Below are positions 1 to 9,439 of a DNA stretch of 64,000 bases, in pieces. Source of the DNA: Poa pratensis (taxonomy: Eukaryota > Streptophyta > Magnoliopsida > Poales > Poaceae). Below the pieces are notes generated by a model, which searched no databases, had not been told where the DNA came from, and saw only the letters and a list, made by a program, of their open reading frames with translations. Made by a program: the position numbers and the translations under genes. The stretch covers positions 5,843,196-5,907,195 of the forward strand of contig CAMZMU010000116.1 of the NCBI GenBank assembly GCA_947311845.1, given 5' to 3'. Numbering within the stretch: the stretch's first letter is position 1; each line of letters begins with the position of its first letter.

Positions 1-727
1 ACTCGTCGGTGCTGTCGAGCGGGTGCGACACGGTCACCCAGGCGCCGCAGTCGTAGGCGTCGAGGAGATCCGGGTCGTTGCGCACCATGCTCACCAGCGA
101 CGACTTGCCCATGCCGCCCATCCCCCACACGGACACCACGCCCAGCTGCCCATCGCCGCCGGACATGAGCTTCTTGATCAGCTCTTCCTTGTCGCTGCTC
201 CGCCCGATGATGTCCCACTCCTGGGATGCGAGCTGGGCGGCCGAGAGCATGTCGTGGTAGGGGAGAATCTGTTGCTGCTGCTGCTGCTGCACGTCGACCT
301 CGCGTGGCATGTCGACGACGACGTGGTACCGCTGGTTGCGCCGGTTGAGCTCTTCAACGCTGGCCTTGAGGTCACGGATCCGCTCGGCGATTCTGTGGCG
401 CTCGGCCAGGGCGCCCGGGAGGCACGACGACCACCGGGAGGCCGTGGCGGAGTAGAGGGCGAAGTCGAAGAGGCAGTCCTCGACGTCGTAGGCGAGGTCC
501 CGCACCTGCTTCACCCACGTCCGCACCGTGTCGTTGCGCGCCGCCGCGTCGGGGCGCGTCGACGCCACGAGGAGGAACGACTGCATCATTTCCAGCTCGT
601 TGCGGATGAAGTCCACCTCCCTGGGCACGCCCAGGAGACTCGCGACCTCGTCGGCGACGGCGGAACCAGCGCTGCTCAGCACGCCTTCAAGGACGGACCT
701 CGCCAAGCTCACCGCCGTCGCTTCCAT
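1..727 (-). CDS. CC-NBS-LRR disease resistance protein (NLR), 5' part only
   Basis: Reading the minus strand from an ATG at 727 gives about 242 codons without a stop, running off the window start. The N-terminal ~130 residues have the layout of the Rx-type coiled-coil domain, including an EDVID-like motif (DVEDCLFDF, near residue 90). A short polyglutamine run (CAG/CAA codons, near 280 in the window) forms a linker. The nucleotide-binding domain then begins, with a P-loop GMGGMGKSS and, at the very edge, the start of the next block (AWVTVSHP). These proteins are cytosolic nucleotide-switch receptors that detect pathogen effectors; that is family knowledge. The rest of the NB-ARC and the LRR lie outside, so integrity and specificity cannot be judged. 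A TATA box lies about 70 bp upstream, which supports this start. Confidence 0.93.
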   Translation of the reverse strand, partial: MEATAVSLARSVLEGVLSSAGSAVADEVASLLGVPREVDFIRNELEMMQSFLLVASTRPDAAARNDTVRTWVKQVRDLAYDVEDCLFDFALYSATASRWSSCLPGALAERHRIAERIRDLKASVEELNRRNQRYHVVVDMPREVDVQQQQQQQILPYHDMLSAAQLASQEWDIIGRSSDKEELIKKLMSGGDGQLGVVSVWGMGGMGKSSLVSMVRNDPDLLDAYDCGAWVTVSHPLDSTDE

Positions 728-794
728 CGCTCTCCCTTTTCAGATGTCGCTAGTGCTTAATCAGTGTGTGGCACGATATGTTGCTAATGGGCTG

Positions 795-802
795 CTTATA
801 TA
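795..802 (-). promoter_or_regulatory. TATA box of the NLR gene
   Basis: TATATAAG on the minus strand, 68-75 bp upstream of the NLR ATG, is a good match to a plant TATA box. The surrounding stretch (about 765-830) recurs in degenerate form at 7.8 kb. Confidence 0.6.
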
Positions 803-1631
803 ACTTGGCTGGGCACATCACCTATTAGTCTTCACAAAGAAATAAGGTCACCTACGTACACGGGCCAATGGAAGGTAATTGGCATTCTAATCGTCTGGCT
901 CGCAAAATTGGGCTTTCCTTTCTGTAGTTAACAACGACTAAAATATTTTCAGATGTAGACGTACTCTCTGTCCCACAATATAAAATATTTGGCAAGCTAT
1001 AAAACAACTTGCCAAAACGGTAGCTATTTGGTTCGCAGAAGTTCACCGCACCTTCAACCCCGCACAGTGCACTTTACACAGCTACAGCCCCACTAGCAAC
1101 ATGTAAGGGTGTGTTCTTTTTTGATGGGGTCCATGCCACCAGAATGGGACCGTTCCATTCCACCGAAATGGGACCGTTCCATTTCTCTGTTCGGTTTGGG
1201 CAAGAAAATTGTCATGGAATGATTCCACTTTGTTCCATCCTGTGTTCGGTTGTAAGAATGGAATTGCTAGAATTGGCTTCCGGTCACCTATTTGACAGGA
1301 ATGGTGAGGTTACCAACTCGAATGTTTCTTTGTAGTACCATATTAAATCAAAATTTTGACAGCACTTCATTTATTTTTGCAGCAATAAACAAGCAGATGT
1401 ATGCATTCACAATCAAAAGAATAAATGCCAACAACACAAGACATATTTCAAATCATATAAATATAGAAGTCATTCAAATAGTCCAAATTCGTTGCAAATA
1501 GTTCGAAATCATTACAGTCCATTAAACCATGTCTAGTTCATGGCATGCGCATAGTTCAACTTCATTACATTCCATATATCATAGTAGATACCAAACACAG
1601 TCTATAGATAATTGAAGTTCATACCATCACT

Positions 1632-2561
1632 TCAATTCAGATTCCAGCGCACTCCAAATACCTTCTCCACATACCTACTCACCCAAATCAGCTTGTTGTC
1701 CTTGCTAAGAGTCATGAATGCTTTTGCAATCTTTGGATTGTCAACAAGATGAGCATAATAATGAGCTATGTGCCCCTCATCAAATCCATTAAGAACCATC
1801 AAAGCATCCCACAAGCCATCGGGTATGTCATCATCATCTCCACCTGACTTCACAAGAGTTTCAGCCATCATTTTGAACCCATCTTTCAGAGTGGTGACTA
1901 ATGCATCATCTTCAATGTGCACAAGCTTGGCCTTCTTTTTTGGTGGTGCTTTTTCAGCAGACTCGCCTACGTTTGGCGACGTGTTCACCTCACTTTCATC
2001 TTCAACATCAATAGACAAGGGGTCATTCCCAGACTTGGCATACTTCCTTGTTGCTGTAGTGGTCCCAAAGATTGTTGCCATTACACGGTAGTGTTCAATT
2101 GGGGTATTCAGCAATGAGATATCAGATTTGTTGTTCTACAAAAAGATGCAGAAGTGAGTAGCATAAAGGAGACATAACTTATGTTAGTAAGTAGCAAAAA
2201 CTAGACAAAAACTTATGTTGCAATGCCTTGCATAGTGTTCATTGGAGAGGCTAATAGTGCAAGTATCCTCATCCCATAGAGCTCCACTCAGATTTTTCAA
2301 TTGGATTAGCTTGCCCCAAATCTTCCTCCACTTCTTGAGATGGTTGCTACACTGTTCATGAGTCAATGATAGCTTGAAGTGTTCATTCAGAACCTGAACA
2401 CATTGGTTATGATGGCAAACTTTGAAACCACTTGAAGTTCTTTTACCACTAGCCACAAGATCGGCCAAAAAGCCAAGCATCATGGTGGACATAGGAGTGG
2501 TCCAGTGAACCACCGCCTTGGTGTTGCTCCCACTTGCACCGGTGCTTTCAACATTGTCCAT
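1632..2561 (-). CDS. PIF/Harbinger ORF1, Myb/SANT-like DNA-binding protein (2 exons)
   Basis: The first exon runs from an ATG at 2561 (a further in-frame ATG at 2588 lies in the tandem repeat) and encodes a trihelix/Myb-SANT-like domain with HWTTPMSTMMLGFLADLV and the later WRKIWGKLIQLKNLSG. The second, from about 2129 to the stop at 1632, carries the typical LNTPIEHY block, a basic PPKKKAKL segment that may be a nuclear signal, and a C-terminal region ending DNKLIWVSRYVEKVFG. The intron lies near 2130-2215; the acceptor TTTTTGTAG is clear but the donor is not. In this superfamily ORF1 works with the transposase in the nucleus on the element ends. It lies downstream of the transposase on the same strand, separated by the 80-bp repeat array. 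Confidence 0.8.
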
Positions 2562-2563
2562 AT

Positions 2564-2875
2564 CTGTCCAGCAATGAAATGGTTGCACAAATATGATTTA
2601 GAACATGAAAAACACAAGGTTTCAATACATAAGATGGACAATTTCGTCCAGCAATAAAATGGTTGCACAAATATGATTTAGAACATCACAAATACATGGT
2701 TTCAATACATAAGATGCACAATTTCGTCCAGCAATAAAATGGTTGCACAAATATTATTTAGAACATCACAATACATGGTTTCAATACATAAGATGAACAA
2801 TTTCGTCCAGCCATGAAATAGTTGCACATATACATAGTTTCAATACATAAGGATACATGAATAACACTTCAAATA
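2564..2875. repeat. ~80-bp tandem repeat inside the Harbinger element
   Basis: About three copies plus a shortened fourth of a unit containing CGTCCAGCAATAAAATGG ... GGTTTCAATACATAAGAT. Copies start near 2564, 2645 and 2726; the last, from about 2805, has lost its middle. The array lies between the stop of the transposase gene (2892) and the start of ORF1, so it would form the ORF1 promoter or leader. Confidence 0.85.
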
Positions 2876-2891
2876 CATGGTTTTGACACAC

Positions 2892-4219
2892 TCAATGACC
2901 ATACATGATCTGCCTATCCGCCCACATTTGGTTAGCAATTTGTTGCCTACAGTCAACCGTGTCTCTATGGTCTCTTGCTTGTTGTCTTTGTGACCGGATT
3001 GGTTGGGTGGTCCAAGTTACCTCCGGTATGATGAATTGATCTATTCCTTGGGATAGTGCATAATTATGAAGAACACAACAAGCTACAACAATGTCAACTT
3101 GTACCGGAAAGGGAAAGAACGGCTTGGCATCATCTAAAATCTTGAATCTCCTCTTGAGGGATCCAAAAGCTCGCTCTACCCCTATGTGTAGAGACGAGTG
3201 CCTAAGGTTGAAAAGTTCTTTGGCTTTTTGGACGAAATTGTTGCCCCACTCATTCAAATGGTATCTCACATTACGGAAAGGTGGGATGAAACCAGGCTTG
3301 GCTCCATATCCGGCAACAACTAGGTAGTATTTGCCTATAAAAAAGACACAAGTTGGTGACAATTTTTTGGACAATATATGGACAGTCATATCTAAGGCAA
3401 ATATTTACCTTCGGGGACTTGTAGGCCTCTCTCACGCCCTAATGCATCAGCTAAAATGTTCGCATCATGTGATGTCCCCTCCCACCCAGCCAACACATAT
3501 GTGAATCGGAGGTCAAAATCTACCGCTGCCATCACATTTTGAGTAGGAAAAGGCTTTCTACCACGAAAGGAGCCTTCCACATCTTTAACAACAAATGCTC
3601 GCACATGTGTACCATCGATAGCTCCAACACAATCCTATATAGTGAAAAATATGTCAATATTGTGGGTCAATACAATCCTACATAGCTAAGCAATAGTTTC
3701 GGCATATACCTTAAAATATGGGTCGAACCGATGGTTTCCTGCTATCTTTTCTGGGGTCTCCGACGAAGGTGGCCTGATATACTCATTACGCAGCTCACCA
3801 ATGGCATGAAGGACTTGCCTAAAATATATGCTAGTTGTCGCGGATGATCTACCAAAATTTGTTGCAACAACTCGATTCCAAAGGTTGTGTCCAATGGTAT
3901 GCAAGAACATTGCCACTTGCTGCTCCACACATAAATGCACACTATTTTTTAGCAACTTGCGTTCTCTCATTATCTCACACAGCCTAAAGAAAGGCGCTCT
4001 GTCAAACCGTAACATGTTACTACACGTTGCATCTGAATGCCAAATTTTACTATTGAGATACTCAATTCTCATCCGATCTCTTTCATGCATTGGCCCGTAG
4101 GATATACGTGGTCTTCTCTTCCTTTTTAAGGCCCGAACAGCTACAACAATTGCAGCACAAACAACAAAAATAGCAGCTCCCCTAATCATATTTTTCCTTT
4201 TATCCATGCTCTTGCCCAT
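2892..4219 (-). CDS. PIF/Harbinger DDE transposase (3 exons, 392 aa)
   Basis: Exons 4219-3710, 3634-3409 and 3334-2892 join with GT-AG introns and consistent phase to give 392 residues. The DDE catalytic triad of the nuclease superfamily 4 type is visible: D177 in AIDGTH, D227 in GTSHDANIL, and E299 in GVERAFGSLKRRF. The block GKYYLVVAGYGAKPGF is the usual spacer motif. The N-terminus has a hydrophobic stretch (about residues 14-30) followed by KRKRRPR, and a helical domain with VEQQVAMFLHTIGHN. The enzyme would cut and integrate the element at TWA sites in the nucleus. No frameshift or stop is seen. The small introns (75 and 74 bp) and intact triad argue for recent activity or domestication, but activity is not shown by sequence. 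Confidence 0.92.
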
Positions 4220-4874
4220 CTACAATACATACACTAGAACAATTTATATGGCTAATAAATAAGAGACATGCAATCTGTCAATGCTTTCATCAAGCAAACA
4301 TATCAAAAATTCGAATAGCACCATACATCAGCATATATTGCTACGAAATTTCATGAATTTGATCTCAAATGATGATTTGTTGCAAGAATGCAAGAGCAGA
4401 TTGGTCTGAGTAATTATACCTTGATGCCCTCCTTGCTGTCGCGCCGGCGCCGCTGCTTGCTCCTGCTTGGTGGTCGCCGCCACCCTCCCTTGCTCCTCCT
4501 CGGTCGTCGCCGCCGCCCCTCCTTGGTCCGCCGCTTGCGTGCGTGCGTGGATGTGGTGTGACGGCACGAGTGTGTGTGGCGACGCGGGTGTGGCGGTGCG
4601 GGTGAGATGCGGTGAGGGAGAGGTGCGCGTGAGGGCAGGGAGAGGTGCGCGTGAGGATAGGGTGGGGTGGGGCGGTGAGATGCGGTGCGGAGACGCCCGT
4701 TCCACTCCGTTCGACCAATTTGGTCGAACCGGCGTATTCCGGATCTGGGGCGAATATTCGCTTCGGAGGAACGAGTTGGTTCCGTTCCATCTCTAAACCG
4801 AACACTGGAATCGTCCCCAGGTGTGGAATGGTTACGTTCCATTCCACCCGGTTCTAAAACCGAACACACCCTAA

Positions 4875-5502
4875 GCGTTGGGCAACTCCAACGGGCCAAC
4901 TCAAATGGATACCAAATGTGTCCATTTTTTATTTGTTTGGGACAGGCGTCCGGCCATGTCCATCTTTCCCCGACCATTGCACCCAACATGGTGACCCATT
5001 TGGTCCGCCATGTTCGGCTATTTTTGATCATTTGGCATGTTTTTATCAAAATAAGATAGCAAATATATGTAGACAATAAACATAGCATTTTTCATAGTAC
5101 CACAAGAATATCATGTCATACTGGCATACAACATTGTACCCAAAAAATCGCGCGTGATCGGGTCATAGTTCATACAAAACACACAAATAAAAAACGATCG
5201 CTCATCTCGATCGATAAAGAACTTTTGTCTCTTTTGAAACCAAGCCCTTTTACCGGGACAAGGTGCTCAAGTCGGTCGCCATGATCCGACCTACTCGGTG
5301 AGTAGCGCGAGCTCCAACTACTTGGCTCGAGACTGGGTGTTAGCCTCATGGATCTCCACTCCCTTTGCTCTTGAGCGGGCATATTAGTCTCGTCGATCTC
5401 GAGTTTTTTATTTTGTATCTCGAAGAAGTTCTTCACTGTCTCCTCTCTCACGACGCTTCCTCTCTTCCCTCTCTTTCCTCTTCTCACTTAACTTATCCTT
5501 CA
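4875..5502 (-). other. Repeat-like interval with a short transposon-ORF remnant
   Basis: Opens with TTGGGCAACTCCAACGGGCC, a style I associate with dispersed non-autonomous cereal repeats. A minus ORF at 5170-5487 (105 aa) is rich in K/E and contains NFFEIQNKKLEIDE. This resembles the charged C-terminal region of NAM-associated/transposon-encoded proteins. I cannot assign it and see no splice context, so it is probably a fragment. Confidence 0.25.
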
Positions 5503-5711
5503 GGCCTTGTTTATCTCTAGTGTATTTTAGGGATTATCCCGTATCCCGGAAAATCCCCACCAACCATCTCATTTTTTGTCTAAAACAAAAAACTCTAGTC
5601 CATGCTAGTGTATTATAGGGAAAGAATATTTATGAGAATTGGATGTTCACCAAATTCCTTCCCATCCCCACTCATCTCATCCCTAAGAAAACCCTTGGAG
5701 TAAACAGGGCC
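5503..5711. mobile_element. Tourist-like MITE, 209 bp
   Basis: Ends GGCCTTGTTTA and TAAACAGGGCC are inverted repeats with one mismatch. Direct TCA repeats (5500-5502 and 5712-5714) would be a 3-bp target duplication. Non-coding. The size, ends and 3-bp duplication fit a PIF/Harbinger-type miniature element; a decayed hAT element is the alternative. Confidence 0.7.
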
Positions 5712-5829
5712 TCAATGTTTTTTGCAAGGCAATTGTTCTTGTCTCTGTTTTAGAGTTGGTCCTCCCTCTCAGCCTCTTCTCACTTAGGGCGCCGGCCTCA
5801 AGGTTGACTGCTGATGAGCCCCCACCTTT

Positions 5830-7311
5830 TTTTTCGAGAAACCTCTCGAAGAGGGCAGGGCGTACCTGCAATTCGAATAGAAGAATAGAATTGAACCAGT
5901 TTATAAGGAAAACCGGGCCCAAAAACCATACAAATGCCCTGTTTATGAGGAAAACAAGGCCGAAAAACCGCACAAGCGAGGGGACCGTCGCCCACACGAC
6001 GTTAGCCCACCGGACGCCACAAAACACACCACCAACCTCGAGGCCGCCGCCCCGACTTACACCACTCGGCACCAAAGCCGCACGTGGCTCGCACAACCCA
6101 GCCGTCTCGTAGCCCTCGCTACCCTCGCTAAAGACGACCGCCCGCAGACCTCGACGTCACGCCAAATCCGGGGCCGCCGCCCCGGCGTAGCAACCAGATC
6201 AAACTCCGCATCGCCCGGAGCTGAACCAGCCGGGTCGACACACCTGCAGCCCTCGCAGCACCAAGTCGCCACCCAAAACCTCGCTAGGAGAAGGCCCTGC
6301 CCCATAGGACCGTCGCTGTAGAGGGGACCGAGGCCGCCACCTCGACGTACCACCACCGTCCAGGGTCGCCACCCCGGCATCCGCCTCCCCCGACCACAAC
6401 GCCATCCTGCAAAGCCTTCGCGAAACCATTGCACCGCGAGGGCCAACAACTCCAAAACGACGCCTCCAAGAAGGTCGCGACGTGTCCGTCGCCGCCGCCC
6501 ACTCCAACAGAGTATAGGTTTTCATCCGAAGAAGTTGTAACCGCTCGCGTCGGATGGCATCGAACCTCCACAAACGACGCAAACAAGAAGGGAACGACGC
6601 CCGGAGGCTCCGCCATCGTTGGCCCCGACCAAGCCGGAGCAAGGCTTTCGCCCGGAGCTCGATCCTTCCGCGAAGCGCAGGGAGCAGCCAACCAGTCAGG
6701 GCAGCACTGCTGCCGACCACCGAGCCTCCATCCGGCCTCCATCCGGCCAGCTGCACCGGTCTTCATCGCAGGAGCGGCCATCTTCCACGTGATTCGCAGC
6801 CATCCCGAGCATCTTCTTCACCTCGCCGGCCACTCAAGCCGCGGCCGCCCCACCTGCTTCCCGCCCTGGCTGCACCATGCGGACCACGGACACACCTCAT
6901 CTTCAAACTCCCTCCGCCCGCACGGCCCGCCAGGCCCAGATCGAGCCCGAGCGGGCCCGATCTGCCACGAGCAACTCATGGGCGAGGACCTTCCGCACCG
7001 ATGGCGCCCACGCGCCGCACCGCCGCCAGAAGACCCCGCCCGCCTCCCGAGCCCGCCGGCTCGGCTTCCCCAGCCTCGACCGCCGCCGCCCCCGCGCCGG
7101 TCTGCCACCTCTCAAGATGCTAGGACCCTCCCCCGACCACCATTTTGGCAGCGGGGGGGCGCCGCCACCGCCGCGGACGAGCCGGCGACGGCAGCGGCAG
7201 GAGGGTGCCGGACGGGAAGGGTTTGGCGGCGTGGGTTTTCTCCCCTGGCGCCGCCGGGGGGAGCGACGCGAGGGGTCGCGCGGTTTACTGTGATAACTAC
7301 ACAACAACAGC
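5830..7311 (-). mobile_element. Retroposon (LINE-derived or non-autonomous), ~1.48 kb
   Basis: A GC-rich block is bracketed by a 14-bp direct repeat, GAGCCCCCACCTTT, at 5816-5829 and 7312-7325. Directly after the first copy is a T-run (to 5834), which on the minus strand is a poly(A) tail. This is the signature of target-primed insertion of a polyadenylated RNA, with the element reading from about 7311 down to 5830. Just before the tail is a small hairpin (CGAGAGGTTTCTCG), as in some LINE/SINE 3' ends. Several overlapping ORFs on both strands are products of GC richness; I find no reverse transcriptase motif, so this is a truncated LINE 3' region, a non-autonomous family or a retroposed transcript. 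Confidence 0.75.
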
Positions 7312-7379
7312 GAGCCCCCACCTTTCATCGACAAAATAATACTGTAAGCTATATCCAACTATAAGGAACCTATATACTA

Positions 7380-7458
7380 CTCCCTCCGTCCAAAAATACA
7401 TGTATAGATACATCCACTTTTGTGCAAATTTGAGACACTTATTTTGGGACGGAGGGAG
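7380..7458. mobile_element. Stowaway MITE, 79 bp
   Basis: Begins CTCCCTCCGTCC and ends GGACGGAGGGAG, flanked by TA (7378-7379, 7459-7460). It contains the common Stowaway interior TAGATACATCCACTTTTG. Its two halves pair into a hairpin. Confidence 0.92.
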
Positions 7459-7460
7459 TA

Positions 7461-7960
7461 TATAATTTTGTTGGGCACATCATGTAGAGATACGGGCCAA
7501 TTGATGCAGAGGCCTAGTTATCCTCCTTTCATCAACAAAAAATACCGTATATACGAGGGCGAGCCAATGAAGCGACATTGACTAAATTGTCTCGCAAAAC
7601 TTGGTTTCCCTCCTCTAGCGGACAACGGGTATAAAATATGAACAGGCTATCCTACGACACACGGTGTGATATACCTAGTCGTCAGTAGTGCTAGTCGTGG
7701 ATGGACGGTTGACGTGAGTGCTTACGTTAAAAGGAGCTCGAGCTCAACCTGAAGAGCCTGACGACCTCTTTGGCACGAAATATTGCTAACGCTTTGCAGT
7801 TTGATTATATAACTTCAGTGGGCACATCACCTAGAATAGGTCCACGAGCCTTGTTTTTTAGTGCAGAGCATATCATATACTCCGTAGGATTTTGTGATGT
7901 AAACAAAATTAGTTTGATGGGCACATCCTCATCTCTTGATGCCTATTAGTCTCTCCGTTC
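7461..7960. repeat. Degenerate copies of the NLR upstream region
   Basis: The motif TGGGCACATC occurs upstream of the NLR (about 808-817) and three more times here (near 7473, 7820 and 7918). Wider similarity includes ACGGGCCAAT with CTCGCAAAA and TTGG (7494-7605 against 863-915), and GGCACGA..AT.TTGCTAA with TATATAACTT (7770-7820 against 768-805). It looks like remnants of duplicated NLR promoters without NLR coding sequence. Confidence 0.5.
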
Positions 7961-8221
7961 CAAAATAAGTGTCTCAGATTTGCTCAAATGTTGATATATT
8001 TATGAGTAAATGGTAGTGGTGGTCTCTCAACTTGTCGCGTGTGTGCAGATAAGTTATTCAACTTGCAAAACGAAAAAACCGGTCACTCAACTTGTCAAGT
8101 TTGTGCACTCGTGGTCACTTTCTGGTCTGGTCAACGGGTTTTCGATAAAAATCGGTCAGACGATGCAGGGCAGCCAGTTTTTATGCATAAAGCCCCCTAA
8201 ATTATTGTTGTGTACAAATTA

Positions 8222-8526
8222 CTATGCCAGTAGCCATTTGTGCAGGTTCTTACTGAAACAGTTCATGCCGGCCGTGAGGTCGGCAATCTCCGGGCACACG
8301 GCCGTTCCCAACAGCCTGCCGCCGCCAAGTATTGTGTCCGTTTGCATCCTATGGTACGTGAAGCTAGCTAGCAAGAATCGATCAAGGTCGACCTGCTTTG
8401 CTTGTGGCGCGTGTTGTTCTTTCAGTAAGTCAGCTTGTCGAGTCATGACGCACAGTGCGGCGTGGTACCACAGCTATCCGCCGGTCTTCTTGACCACCCG
8501 GAGAGCCTCGAAAATACACATACGCA
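8222..8526 (-). pseudogene. Broken exon of an unidentified protein gene
   Basis: On the minus strand, a frame from about 8526 reads MCIFEALRVVKKTGG, one TAG stop, then LWYHAALCVMTRQADLLKEQ and on to LTAGMNCF. It ends at a good splice donor (A|GTAAG, near 8256). Eighty-odd codons of protein-like sequence with mixed composition, one stop and a donor suggest a captured or duplicated exon inactivated by a point change. I do not recognise the family. Confidence 0.4.
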
Positions 8527-8529
8527 GAT

Positions 8530-9360
8530 GGCGTTGCAACGGGTAAATTTTTTTTTGCACAATTTAACATTAAATAAATGTAAAAATTAATGTACATAGA
8601 TAAGATAGCACACCGTAATCCAACAAGCTAAAATCCAGACTTATATTTTTACGTCAAGTGTACAAAAGAAGGAACGATTTGAATCATCGCCTATGTTGCC
8701 AAATCTGGTATCTATTGACACGTTTAAGATATTCTCGTACAACATCTGGAATGTTGTCTTCGACTTCATTTGCATGATACTTGAGCAGATACAACAAAAA
8801 CCTTTTCCTCATCTCATAACAATCATGCACGAAGAGTATAAATATATGTTGTTAATTACCTAAAAAATTCACGTTTAAGTTGTAAGAATGCGCAATAGAG
8901 AATACTTACGGTACAAACTGGATGGACCAACTTTTCACCATCCATAAGAGCATGAAACTAAAAACTAAGTAACCTGACAAATTCCTACAGATCAATGCAC
9001 TTTCATTATCCTGAACAACAGGATGAAAATAACTAAATTTATAACGATTTATAAACAAATCACCTGTCATGGCTTCTTGGAATACCATTTGGATAACTAC
9101 GTGGCCAGAAATATATATCTGAATTCCAGCCGGGTTGTGCTATTTCGAGTGCTTCGTTTAGGTAGATTGCATACCTCTGAAATTTCAATTGATACCTCTC
9201 TTTCTTTTGATAGCGGTTCAATAATAGGGTCTAAAATGGATACACGGCATTTATGTTTGTCGATGAAGAACAACATGAAGTGGCCTAGGAATGCATATGG
9301 CAACAAAATCTGCAAGTGGCAAGCATTAGAAAAGGATAAATCATAACATGATTGATTGTA
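8530..9360. other. AT-rich interval, nothing identified
   Basis: No ORF with recognisable domain, no clear terminal repeats. Short ORFs on both strands (for example 9023-9346) have no protein-like composition that I can support. Confidence 0.3.
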
Positions 9361-9439
9361 ATTAAAACATGACGGATGGACCAGGCGAGGTCGGATTTGC
9401 CGAACTGTTTGCCGAACTGAACCAAACGGACGGTCACCC

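Larger units (their letters stand above)
1107..4871 (-). mobile_element. PIF/Harbinger DNA transposon, apparently complete (3765 bp)
   Basis: The element starts GGGTGTGTTC and ends with its inverse GAACACACCC. It is flanked by the 3-bp direct repeat TAA (1104-1106 and 4872-4874), the TWA-type target duplication of this superfamily. Subterminal regions on both sides repeat short motifs such as TTCCAT and GTTCGGTT, as transposase-binding regions often do. Inside, both on the minus strand, are a three-exon DDE transposase and a Myb/SANT-like ORF1, the two proteins the superfamily needs. I see no stop or frame break in the transposase, so it may be a young copy. It sits about 380 bp upstream of the NLR start codon. 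Confidence 0.9.

Noticed and set aside
6199..7364. Many overlapping ORFs on both strands
   Set aside because: Inside a GC-rich retroposon; no frame shows domain motifs or sustained codon bias.
8010..8220. 178-aa ORF beginning MVVVVSQLV
   Set aside because: Starts in repeat-like sequence (tracts of CTCAACTTGTC) and runs antisense to the broken exon at 8222-8526.
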